Origin: Azorhizobium sp965227945
GTDB taxonomy: Bacteria; Pseudomonadota; Alphaproteobacteria; Rhizobiales; Xanthobacteraceae
DNA length: 64,000 nt
Direction of reading: 5' to 3'
Assembly (NCBI GenBank): GCA_965227945.1
Contig: CBDDGQ010000006.1
Coordinates: forward strand, 2,542,001-2,606,000
Below the pieces are notes generated by a model, which saw only the letters and a list, made by a program, of their open reading frames with translations, was not told where the DNA came from and did not search any database. Shown in pieces: positions 28,701-37,480 of the stretch (its first letter is position 1; every line of letters starts with the position of its first letter). Position numbers and translations under genes: made by a program.

Positions 28701-29311
28701 GGGCCGGTCTCGCCTTCAGCTGGCATGACCTGCAGGTCAACCGCACCACCTTCGTGCCCGGCCAGGCGGCTGGCCTCTCGCAGGCCTATGGGGCCGGCTA
28801 TGCCGCCACCACCGCCCAGGCGTTCGGCGAACTGGGCTATGCCTTCGCCGTGCCGGGGGCGGGCGGGCCATTGACCCTCGAGCCGTTCGCCGGCCTGTCC
28901 TATGTGGCGCTGAACACCAACGGATTTACCGAAACCCCGGGGCCGGGCCTGAATGGCCCGTCCGCGCTGAACGCGCAGGCCAGCAGCTTCGATACCCTGT
29001 TCACCACGCTGGGCCTGCGGGCCTCCACCGTGCTGGCGCTGGGGGCGGCGCCGCCCGTGACGCTCTCCGGCACGGTCGGCTGGCAGCATGCCTTCGGCGA
29101 TCAGACACCCACCACCACCCTGTCCTTCTCAGCCGGCTCATTGCCCTTCACGGTCGCCGGCGCGCCGCTGGCGCAGGATGCGCTGGTGCTGGGCGTGGGG
29201 CTTGGGGCCAAGCTGGGCGAGAGCCTGGATCTCAGCATCGCCTACAGCGGCCAACTGGCCTCCAGTTCGACGGAGAATGCGGTGAAGGGCACGCTCGCCT
29301 GGAAGTTCTAA
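25748..29311 (+). CDS. Autotransporter with a pepsin-like aspartic peptidase passenger
   Basis: A 1187-residue protein. Residues of about 1-40 form a long signal peptide ending AARA-A. Residues of about 75-395 read as a bilobal pepsin-fold domain: first active-site Asp96 in MDTGSTGVALS, a flap-like segment FYNSTGLLLTGVYSTVTL at 122-139, a lobe segment MMGVGFDRN at 188-196, second active-site Asp304 in LLMDTGVTDAFL, and a closing strand pair VLFDADGGFIGIAT at 377-390. Residues of about 400-760 are Gly/Ser/Asn-rich beta-helix repeats (NSG.V.G.L). The C-terminal 270 residues form the translocator barrel, ending in Phe. It should display or release an acid-type protease at the surface. ATG 25760 is an alternative start. 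Confidence 0.85.
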   Translation: MVGAMVNPDWAVRGAATSRCARAILALLAAAAVAPGAARAANWTMYDQYTESYSVRYAAPNQPNYTLGTALSDNPTGLLSLGVRVNGGLPVYPTMDTGSTGVALSAQFVPGYDTNGPPGWVFYNSTGLLLTGVYSTVTLTLVNATDASGNPALVQTTLPILVVTGAVCLGIGGNKADCNTNGASNTAMMGVGFDRNTMGTGVVNTSNPAAAAAYLNNAPTTSQAYNPFLNIAGMSAGDLRRGYIVGPDGVALGLTAANTSNAAYTYGQLALVSPGQNGAANNWQAVQATVTAGPLSGTGTLLMDTGVTDAFLGLPGAPMGPAATGTLVTFSLVGGSATYSFVVGDTANPQAPSSVSLFSSSPAFVNSSLHTYAGFNVLFDADGGFIGIATNGFSSATNAAVTQLIAANGTLALTQDFATDLPVLLQSASTISTPATATFNSAIFGPGALALAGGTIYLNGAVSPGGGTTVLMGTTVLNGTLTGSLTVSPSATFQNANGGYAVAAGSALTISGTFLGAASGAPLVNAGTLINTGTLAGNVLNTLGFASSGTVTGAITSSGSFLNSGLVQGVLTNSGSANNTTTGTLAAGVVNSGAFTNSGVVSGPLTNSGGVLNEGTLSGSVSTAGLLLNRGLITGTLTNSGVMSNQGLLAGPVINTGSLSNNGAILGTLDNGGTLSGNGSVGALAVRSGAVVSPGNSIGTVTVTGNATFQPGSSLVVELGAPGTSDRLVVGGTLTAGGAVMTLVPGAGFVPQLGASYTPVSAGAIASNFTVSTGVFGSYGSLYPFLGGTLTGGSLTLNRSTVPFAAYAGTANAAAAASAADTLPLSAALPQTLVTLTSAALPGVFSTLSGEIYASAQSVLQTQSTYVRGAVLGRLEQAADGRTALGPRAVALDGSGATLWGQAYGGWGSTSSDGNASAVTRSIGGFLMGLDGMVGDWRLGFAGGYGQSDFSLDSLPGSGSSDNYDIALYTGRSFGGDANGAFRLRAGLAFSWHDLQVNRTTFVPGQAAGLSQAYGAGYAATTAQAFGELGYAFAVPGAGGPLTLEPFAGLSYVALNTNGFTETPGPGLNGPSALNAQASSFDTLFTTLGLRASTVLALGAAPPVTLSGTVGWQHAFGDQTPTTTLSFSAGSLPFTVAGAPLAQDALVLGVGLGAKLGESLDLSIAYSGQLASSSTENAVKGTLAWKF

Positions 29312-29321
29312 CTGCACGCTG

Positions 29322-29351
29322 CATCCCCCTCCCGCCCGCGGGAGGGGGATG
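29322..29351. terminator. GC-rich hairpin between the autotransporter and the binding-protein gene
   Basis: Perfect 14-base arms (CATCCCCCTCCCGC and its complement) with a two-base loop lie between two convergent stop codons. No T-run follows, but the stem strength and position fit a shared terminator. Confidence 0.6.
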
Positions 29352-29367
29352 AAGGATCAGGCGCGGC

Positions 29368-30990
29368 TCAGCCCTTGGTGAACTGGCGGTAGTCCGGTTC
29401 GCGGTGGAACCAGAATTCATAGCCCGACACGCTCTTCTGCATGGCCACATCATGGATCGGCTGGTTCAGCGGCACGATGGGCAGGTCCTTCATGGCCAAA
29501 GCGATGAACTGTTTCACCGTCGCATCATATTCGGCCGGGTCGGCGCTGAAGCGGGCCTTGTCGATCAGCTTGTCCATCTCCGGATTCTTGTAGGCGGAGA
29601 TGTTGAAGATCGAATTGTTGCCGTGGAAGTTCCAGTAGAAGTAATATTCCGGATAATCCAGCCAGCCACTGAACCGATTGAGCACCATGGGCAGCTCCTT
29701 CTTGTTCAGCATGGTGCGCCAGTTGGCGCCGGGGATCTTCTCCACGCTGGCGCGGATGCCGATCTTGGCGAGGTTTTCCTGGATCAGCAAAGCGGTGGGC
29801 TCGCCCACCGTGGCGGTGCCCACATCCAGCGACAGCGTGGTGTCGAGGCCATTGGGGAAGCCGGCTTCCACCAGCAGCGCCTTGGCCTTGTCGAGATCAG
29901 TCTGGAACGGGAAGGGCTGCGGCCACACCGCCTGCGCGGGCGTGGCGCTGGAGGCGCCATACATGGGCTTGGCGCGTCCGAAGAAAGCATTGTCCTGGAT
30001 CTGCTGGTAGGGCATGGCCCAGGCGATGGCCTCGCGCAGCTTCACATTGTCGAACGGCGGCTTTGAGGTGTTGAGCGCCACATACCACAGGCAATTGGGG
30101 ATCGGCACGCCGACCACCTTCACCTTGTTCTCCTTGATGAGCTGGTCGAAATCCTTCGGCGGCAGGCCGGCGGAGAGATCCGCATCGCCCCGCTCCAGCA
30201 TGGCGCGCCGGGTGCCGGCGGAGGGCACGTCGCGGATGATGATGCGGCGGATGGTCGGCATCTTGCCATTCTTCCAGCCGTCGAAGCGCGACAGCACCGT
30301 TTCGGTGCCGGGCTTCCAGCTGTCCACCTTGTAGGCGCCGCCGCCGGCCTCATTGGCCTTCAGCCAGGTCATCGCCCAGGGATCATCCGGCGTGGCGTTT
30401 TTTTGGGCGAGGGTGGAGTTGATGATGAAGGGCACCACCACCGCCACATTGAACAGCAGCATCTTGTCCTTGCGCAGATAATCGATGCGGAAGGTGTGGT
30501 CGTCCACCACCACGAACTGCTCTTTCTTCTCCAGCGAGCCGGCGGACATCTGGAAGGTGGGGAAGCCGCCGACGCTCACCGCCCGGTCGAACGACCATTT
30601 CACGTCTTTCGCCGTGACCGGCGTGCCGTCGTGGAACAGCGCATCCTTGCGCAGCACGAAGGTGCAGGACATGCCGTCCGGCGCCTCTTTCCAGCTTTCC
30701 GCCAGCTCGGGGGCCAGGGTCGCGCGGTCGTAGGAGAGCGTGCCGTCCGGCAAGGTGACGGCGGCATAGGTCAGCAAGCGATCATACACGTTCCAAGAGA
30801 GGCCGTTGACGGTCTGATTGGAGCCGACCCCATGCATATCGAGGCTGTTCGGCCCCAGTTCCTGCACCACCAGCAGCGTCTCGTTGCGGTTCTGCTGCGC
30901 CGACGCGCTGCCGCCCAACAGCAGTGCAAGGCCCAGCGTGCCCGTGCCCTGAAGCAGCGTGCGGCGATCCCATTCCATCCCTGAGGACAT
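29368..30990 (-). CDS. ABC transporter substrate-binding protein, peptide/nickel (SBP_bac_5) family
   Basis: A 540-residue periplasmic binding protein. The N-terminus WDRRTLLQGTGTLGLALLLGGSASA resembles a twin-arginine signal. Family features include LAESWKEAPDGMSCTFVLRKDALFHDGTPVTAKDVKWSFDRAV and the LREAIAWAMPYQQI helix. The usual ligands are di- and oligopeptides, nickel, opines or glycosides; the ligand here is unknown. No permease or ATPase genes adjoin it, so it is an orphan that must dock with a transporter encoded elsewhere. The start at MSSGMEWD has GGGAG eight bases upstream; longer in-frame starts spoil the signal peptide. It is convergent with the pepsin-like autotransporter. Confidence 0.9.
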   Translation of the reverse strand: MSSGMEWDRRTLLQGTGTLGLALLLGGSASAQQNRNETLLVVQELGPNSLDMHGVGSNQTVNGLSWNVYDRLLTYAAVTLPDGTLSYDRATLAPELAESWKEAPDGMSCTFVLRKDALFHDGTPVTAKDVKWSFDRAVSVGGFPTFQMSAGSLEKKEQFVVVDDHTFRIDYLRKDKMLLFNVAVVVPFIINSTLAQKNATPDDPWAMTWLKANEAGGGAYKVDSWKPGTETVLSRFDGWKNGKMPTIRRIIIRDVPSAGTRRAMLERGDADLSAGLPPKDFDQLIKENKVKVVGVPIPNCLWYVALNTSKPPFDNVKLREAIAWAMPYQQIQDNAFFGRAKPMYGASSATPAQAVWPQPFPFQTDLDKAKALLVEAGFPNGLDTTLSLDVGTATVGEPTALLIQENLAKIGIRASVEKIPGANWRTMLNKKELPMVLNRFSGWLDYPEYYFYWNFHGNNSIFNISAYKNPEMDKLIDKARFSADPAEYDATVKQFIALAMKDLPIVPLNQPIHDVAMQKSVSGYEFWFHREPDYRQFTKG

Positions 30991-31141
30991 TCTTGCGGTC
31001 TCCCGGTGTCCTTGCGGACGGTTGCGGCGCAGCCCCATGCCACCGCCGCCGGAAAACGCAAGCAAATCTTATGCCTAGCGGCGTGGCCGGGGCCACGCCG
31101 GGTTCAGGGATGTATGCCGCCGTGCGGTTGCCCCCGCCCGG

Positions 31142-31708
31142 TCACGAGGCGTGGCGCAGCGGTTCGCCATGCGGGTGCGGGATCGCGAGCCGCGCCCGAA
31201 GCTGGGCATTGATCTCGGCGGTGTCGTCTCCGGCGCACTGCAGCTCTTCGGCCAATTGCCGCAGCGAGGCGGGCGAGGACTCCAGATCCAGCAGCTGCAA
31301 CAGGTCGCCAGGGGCGTGGCGCCAGTCCAGCCGCTCGGCGGCGCGGGCGTCCGCGAGAGCGTCCAGCAGCCGGTCCGTGGGCAGTCGGGCGGCGCGGGGC
31401 GACGGGATGGCGCCCAGCACGCCGCCGGACATGCCACCCGAGGCGCCGCCAGACACGCTGCCCGGCGCCGCTGCCAGAGCGGCCGCGAGGGCCGGCGTCG
31501 CGGTGCCCGCCGGGCCGCGATCGGAGGGGAAGGGAATGGAGGTGGCCCGCACCGCGCCGGCCGCACCGGCCGGCGCCAAGGGCGAGACCGCGGGGGAGAG
31601 GGGGGCACCGCTGCTTGGAGCGGTGGGTGCCGCCGGGGCCGGCTGGGCGGTGGTGTGATCAGCGCCGTGGCGGGCGATGGCGGATCGGATGGATGCGAGA
31701 ATGCTCAT
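31142..31708 (-). CDS. DUF3597 family protein
   Basis: A 188-residue protein. The N-terminus MSILASIRSAIARHG and the C-terminal domain (about 108-180, TDRLLDALADARAAERLDWRHAPGDLLQLLDLESSPASLRQLAEEL) match the DUF3597 pattern. The middle (about 20-105) is a low-complexity Ala/Pro/Gly/Ser linker, longer than I expect for the family. Function is unknown; relatives are small soluble proteins with a LysM-like or KTSC-type C-terminal helix bundle only loosely described. AGGGAG lies directly upstream of the ATG. It is a lone gene next to the orphan binding protein. Confidence 0.8.
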   Translation of the reverse strand: MSILASIRSAIARHGADHTTAQPAPAAPTAPSSGAPLSPAVSPLAPAGAAGAVRATSIPFPSDRGPAGTATPALAAALAAAPGSVSGGASGGMSGGVLGAIPSPRAARLPTDRLLDALADARAAERLDWRHAPGDLLQLLDLESSPASLRQLAEELQCAGDDTAEINAQLRARLAIPHPHGEPLRHAS

Positions 31709-31915
31709 GGCTCCCTCCCAGGATGCCGGGCCTTACGCTTGAACGGGCCCTCATGTGGGATGTTCCGCCGCGATCACGGCCGGCGCAAGGCGCCTCTCCA
31801 TCCGGCTCCGCAACGCGGCCATGGATGCCGACAGGATTGATCGAAATCAAAGGAGCGGCTGCGGCGCCGCCTTAGCCTTGCCGGGACAACAGAGGTTTGT
31901 GACGGAGGCTTTGCC

Positions 31916-32020
31916 ATGACCACCCAAGGTGCCCTGTATCTGGCCGCGGTGCTTGCGATGTTCTTGGGGTTTGCAGGCGTGCTCGCCTGGACCGATTACA
32001 GCACCAACAAGCCGGGCTGA
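31916..32020 (+). CDS. Very small single-span membrane protein (34 residues)
   Basis: An ATG preceded by GGAGG at good spacing opens a 34-residue frame: MTTQGALYLAAVLAMFLGFA, then GVLAWTDYSTNKPG, then TGA. Residues of about 7-24 form one hydrophobic helix with a short polar tail. Its form recalls the tiny accessory subunits of membrane complexes (CydX- or KdpF-like), but no such complex is encoded nearby. It is too short for routine gene callers. The alternative is a chance frame; the ribosome binding site and clean helix argue otherwise. Confidence 0.5.
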   Translation: MTTQGALYLAAVLAMFLGFAGVLAWTDYSTNKPG

Positions 32021-32033
32021 TCAGAGGTTGTGC

Positions 32034-32141
32034 TCAGCTGCCTGCCAGGGTTGCCAGGGCCACCACGGCGCAGGCGGCCAGCAGCAAGGCGCAGAGCAGG
32101 CCGGATTCGGGATAGCGCAGGGGAGTGGGGCGCTCAATCAT
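32034..32141 (-). CDS. Very small membrane protein (35 residues), convergent partner
   Basis: A 35-residue frame, MIERPTPLRYPESG followed by LLCALLLAACAVVALATLAGS, then TGA. The first 14 residues are polar and the last 21 make one membrane helix with two cysteines. The ribosome binding site is weak (AGGGTGACGG before the ATG). It ends 14 bases from the stop of the other tiny gene on the opposite strand. Support is moderate: the polar-then-helix layout is protein-like, but the length is small. Confidence 0.35.
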   Translation of the reverse strand: MIERPTPLRYPESGLLCALLLAACAVVALATLAGS

Positions 32142-32405
32142 ACCGTCACCCTGCAGCCTTAAGCTTGCATGTGGCTGTTATTGCAGCGCATTCCGACCGC
32201 AGCGGCCAAAAGGGCCGGCGATGGCGGGTGCCCCATCGGCGCGGGACGCCCCGGAAGCCTCCGGGGCCGGATGGCAAGAGCGACGCCGTGACCGGTCAGA
32301 ATCCATGAAAAAGGACCCGGCGCGTGGCGCGGGGCCCTTTTGTTTTGCGGGCGGACACTTGCCCGCAGATGCGGTGGGCGCCTTCGCGCCGGCCGGCCTG
32401 TCCGA
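32142..32405. other. Spacer between a tiny membrane-protein gene and rpoD
   Basis: About 260 bases with no supported gene. It contains the rpoD terminator hairpin at 32309-32344 and otherwise shows nothing that I can name. Confidence 0.35.
32309..32344 (-). terminator. rpoD terminator
   Basis: A GC-rich stem (GGGCCCCGCGC against GCGCCGGGTCC, with one or two mismatches) carries A/T runs on both sides, so in the direction of rpoD it ends in TTTTT. It lies about 60 bases past the rpoD stop. Confidence 0.65.
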
Positions 32406-34406
<2,001 letters not shown>

Positions 34407-34700
34407 GGACATCTCCTGCACATCGCCGCACGACGGCGAAAAGGCGGTGCGCCGCGAATCGACGCGTCCGCCCGCTTCCAACTCAACTCGGGCCCACCCT
34501 GGATCCGGCTTCGTTCAGATTTCATCAATCCGAGCGGAAAAACCGGCTCCTTTTCATCGAACCGACCGTGACCCGCGCCAGCTTGCGGAACGGCTGACGG
34601 CACCAGGCTCTGCGACGATCCCGTTAAACCAGCCTTGAGCCGGCTCCAACCCCTAATTGGTCGGAACAGACAGGGCGGCCCTTCAAAAAGCGCGGAACCG
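34407..34700. other. dnaG-rpoD intergenic region
   Basis: About 290 bases with no supported gene. It probably carries an internal promoter for rpoD, as in other macromolecular-synthesis operons, but I see no unambiguous -35/-10 pair. Confidence 0.35.
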
Positions 34701-36656
34701 CTAGACCGGCCGCGTGCCCCCGCGCCCCGATGCGGCGCCGAAGCCCTCGACCAATGCTTCCGTTCCCTCGGCCGCCGACAAACGCTCCCGTACGTCCCGC
34801 AGCCAGGCGAAATTCGCCTCGCTAGGGTCCTCACCTAAGGATCGTTCAGCCTCCCGTAATTCTCTAGATAGCGTGTAAGCCTTGCGATGCAAGGCCGAGC
34901 GCTGCGACCACCACAAACGCACGTCCTCGGCTCCGGTATCAGGATACACCGGCCAGTCCATGCGCGGGTTGGCAAGGGCCCGAACTCGTTGAGTGAGCGC
35001 CTCCAATTCCTCACCTGAGAGGTGTGCAGCCAGCGCATCGCTGTCCTGCGCGCCATCCAGATGCGCCTCCATCAACGCTCGGCGCAGCCGGTCCGCCTCC
35101 TTGTTGGCGAAGGGCAGATCGGAGACATCCTCGCCGAATTCGTCCATCAGCCAGGGGTGGCTCAGCAGGCAGAACAGCAGCAGGGCCTCATTGCGCGGCA
35201 AACTGGCCAACGGCCCCCGCACCACGGCGGTGCGGGAAATCTCGCCGCCGGGCATGATCAGCGGGGCCTCGCGCTGGAACCGGCCGCGCCCATCCGCCTT
35301 GCCGCGCCCGCCGGTCCAGGGCTTGGCCGAAGCGCCCCAAGAGCCGCCGCCCTCGAACCGCCGCCCGCCGGAGCGTTGCTCGCTGGCCGGCTGCAGCAGG
35401 CGCTTCAGACGCTCGTTCAAGTCCTGCTTGTAATGGCGGCGCACGTTTTCGTCCTGGATCGCTGCCACCGCTTCGCCGATGCGCGCTTCCAAAGCAGCGC
35501 GGCGCTCGGGAGTTTCCAGGTTGGCGCCCTCGGTCTCCCGCGCCCACAGCATGGCCGCCAGGGGCTGGGCCTGCGCCAGCACCGTGTCCATAGCCTCGCG
35601 GCCGCTGGCGCGGATCAGATCGTCCGGATCCTGGCCGTCGGGCAGGGTGCCGAACGACAGGCTCTTGCCAGGCTTCAGATGCGGCAAAGCGAGGCCGATG
35701 GCGCGAAAGGCGGCGCGCTTGCCGGCCTTGTCGCCGTCGAACAGCAGCATGGGTTCTTCCGCCATGCGCCAGAGCAGGGCTAGTTGCTCCTCGGTGAGCG
35801 CGGTGCCCAGTGGCGCCACGGCGCCTTCGAAGCCCGCCTCCACCATGGCGATCACGTCCACATAGCCTTCCACCGCGATCAGCCGCGCCCCCTTCTGGGT
35901 GGCGGCGCGGGCGGCAAACGCGTTGTAGAGCAAGGCTCCCTTGTGAAAGAGCACGGTCTCCGGGGAGTTGAGATACTTGGCCGGAACGTCCTTCTCCAGC
36001 GCCCGTCCGCCGAACGCCACCACCCGGCCGCGAAGATCGGTGATGGGAAACATCACCCGATCCCGAAAGCGGTCATAGGGGACCGGGATGTCGTCGCCGG
36101 AGATCAGCATGCCGGTCTCGATGAGGTCCGACACTGGCACGCCCGCCTTGCCCAGCGCCTCCTTGAGGCCGAATCGGTCCGCCGGGGCATAGCCCAGGCG
36201 GAAGCGGGTCTGGGTGGCGGCGCCCAGCCCCCGGTCGGACAGGTAGCCGCGCGCCTTGGCGCCGGCCCGCGCCTGAAGCTGGGCCTCGAAGTAGGCGGCG
36301 GCCAGTTCCATCACCTCGTGCAGGCCGCGCCGGCGGGCTTCCTTGGCGGCGGCCTCGGGCGTCTCTTGCGGCAAGGCCAGGCCGGCCATGGAGGCGAGGC
36401 GCTCCACCGCCTCGGCGAATGGCGTGCCCTCGGTCTCCATCAGGAAATCGAACACGTCGCCATGCTTGCCGGAGGAGAAGCAGTGGTAGAAGCCCTTCTG
36501 GTCGTTGACGAAGAAGGACGGGGTCTTCTCCGCATTGAAGGGCGACAGGCCGGCGAACTCGCGGCCCTGCTTCTTCAGCTTGACGCGCCGCCCCACCACT
36601 TCCGACACCGGAAGCCGGGCGCGGATTTCGTCAAGGAAAGAGGGCGGGAAGCGCAT
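34701..36656 (-). CDS. dnaG: DNA primase DnaG
   Basis: A 651-residue primase that makes RNA primers at the replication fork. The N-terminal zinc-ribbon region is at about 35-70, the RNA polymerase domain with the Toprim motifs AVEGYVDVI and LLFDGDKAGKRAA is at about 110-370, and the C-terminal helicase-binding domain is beyond about 440. The usual CHC2 zinc ligands Cys-His-Cys-Cys are here Ser38, Asn41, Cys59 and Ser62 (GLSPFN, YHCFSSG), so zinc binding is probably lost although the fold motif is kept. I believe this substitution is shared by related alphaproteobacteria. It lies between yqeY and rpoD on the same strand. Confidence 0.97.
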   Translation of the reverse strand: MRFPPSFLDEIRARLPVSEVVGRRVKLKKQGREFAGLSPFNAEKTPSFFVNDQKGFYHCFSSGKHGDVFDFLMETEGTPFAEAVERLASMAGLALPQETPEAAAKEARRRGLHEVMELAAAYFEAQLQARAGAKARGYLSDRGLGAATQTRFRLGYAPADRFGLKEALGKAGVPVSDLIETGMLISGDDIPVPYDRFRDRVMFPITDLRGRVVAFGGRALEKDVPAKYLNSPETVLFHKGALLYNAFAARAATQKGARLIAVEGYVDVIAMVEAGFEGAVAPLGTALTEEQLALLWRMAEEPMLLFDGDKAGKRAAFRAIGLALPHLKPGKSLSFGTLPDGQDPDDLIRASGREAMDTVLAQAQPLAAMLWARETEGANLETPERRAALEARIGEAVAAIQDENVRRHYKQDLNERLKRLLQPASEQRSGGRRFEGGGSWGASAKPWTGGRGKADGRGRFQREAPLIMPGGEISRTAVVRGPLASLPRNEALLLFCLLSHPWLMDEFGEDVSDLPFANKEADRLRRALMEAHLDGAQDSDALAAHLSGEELEALTQRVRALANPRMDWPVYPDTGAEDVRLWWSQRSALHRKAYTLSRELREAERSLGEDPSEANFAWLRDVRERLSAAEGTEALVEGFGAASGRGGTRPV

Positions 36657-36823
36657 TCCGTCCGGGACTCACACCGCTGAGAGCAAAGAGAAGGTGGCGA
36701 TCATAGCCGCTAAGGACATCAAACGCTCCCGCCTTCAAGGGCGGGAGGCGGCCGAACCTGCGTCCGGCCGCGATGTGCCCGCTGTCCACAGAGCGGCGGG
36801 ATGAATCCTGACGGAGGCCGCTC

Positions 36824-37294
36824 TCAGGCGGCGGTCAGCGCATCCTTGACCCAGCCGGAGGCCTTGCCAAAGTCCAGAGCGCCCGCATGGCGCTCCTTCA
36901 GCAGGGCCATGACGCGGCCCATGTCCTTGATGCCCTTGGCCTCGATCTCCGCGACGATGCGGGCGATGGCGGCGCGGGTGTCGTCCTCGGACAACTGCTT
37001 GGGCATGAAGTCCTGGATGACGGTGATTTCCTCGCGCTCCTGCGCGGCCAGCTCCGGGCGGCCGTTGTCCGCATAGATCTTGGCGCTTTCCTCGCGCTGC
37101 TTGACCATCTTGGCCAGCAAGGCGCGCAGGTCGTCGTCGGAAATCGGGTCCTTGCCGTGGCCGCGGGCTTCGATGTCGCGGTCCTTCAGGGCGGCATTGA
37201 TGAGCCGCAGGGTGGAGGTGCGGCACTTGTTCTGGGCTTTCAGCGACTCTTTGAGCGCCGTATTGATCTCGTCACGCAGCACGGGGGTCCTCAT
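36824..37294 (-). CDS. GatB/YqeY domain-containing protein
   Basis: A 156-residue soluble, mostly helical protein of the YqeY family, which matches the tail domain of the GatB amidotransferase subunit. Typical blocks are TSTLRLINAALKDRDIEARG, VKQREESAKIYADNGRPELAAQE and EIEAKGIKDMGRVMALLKERHAG. Its role is thought to be tRNA-related binding but is not established. AGGA lies five bases upstream of the ATG. It is just upstream of dnaG on the same strand, an arrangement common in this bacterial group, and is divergent from carA. Confidence 0.93.
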   Translation of the reverse strand: MRTPVLRDEINTALKESLKAQNKCRTSTLRLINAALKDRDIEARGHGKDPISDDDLRALLAKMVKQREESAKIYADNGRPELAAQEREEITVIQDFMPKQLSEDDTRAAIARIVAEIEAKGIKDMGRVMALLKERHAGALDFGKASGWVKDALTAA

Positions 37295-37480
37295 ATTTCC
37301 TGCTCGCGCGCCGGGGGCCCGCCGTCGGGTCCGCCGGGGAAGAGCCCGGCTTGGCGCGCAGATCTGATGTGGTCGGCGCGGCCCTTGTCACCAGCGGCAT
37401 CCTCAGGTAGCCGGGCATCGGCGCACAAATTCGCGCGCATGGCTGGCATCGCCGCGCGCAACCCCTTATTTAGGCGATCC

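Noticed and set aside
27041..29089. A 682-codon minus-strand frame under the pepsin-like autotransporter
   Set aside because: It is antisense to the repeat and barrel regions, with composition mirroring the repeats; no domain or ribosome binding site was seen.
36657..36823. Possible small gene between yqeY and dnaG
   Set aside because: Frames there are shadows without ribosome binding sites; a short inverted repeat in CGCCTTCAAGGGCG-like sequence is too weak to call.
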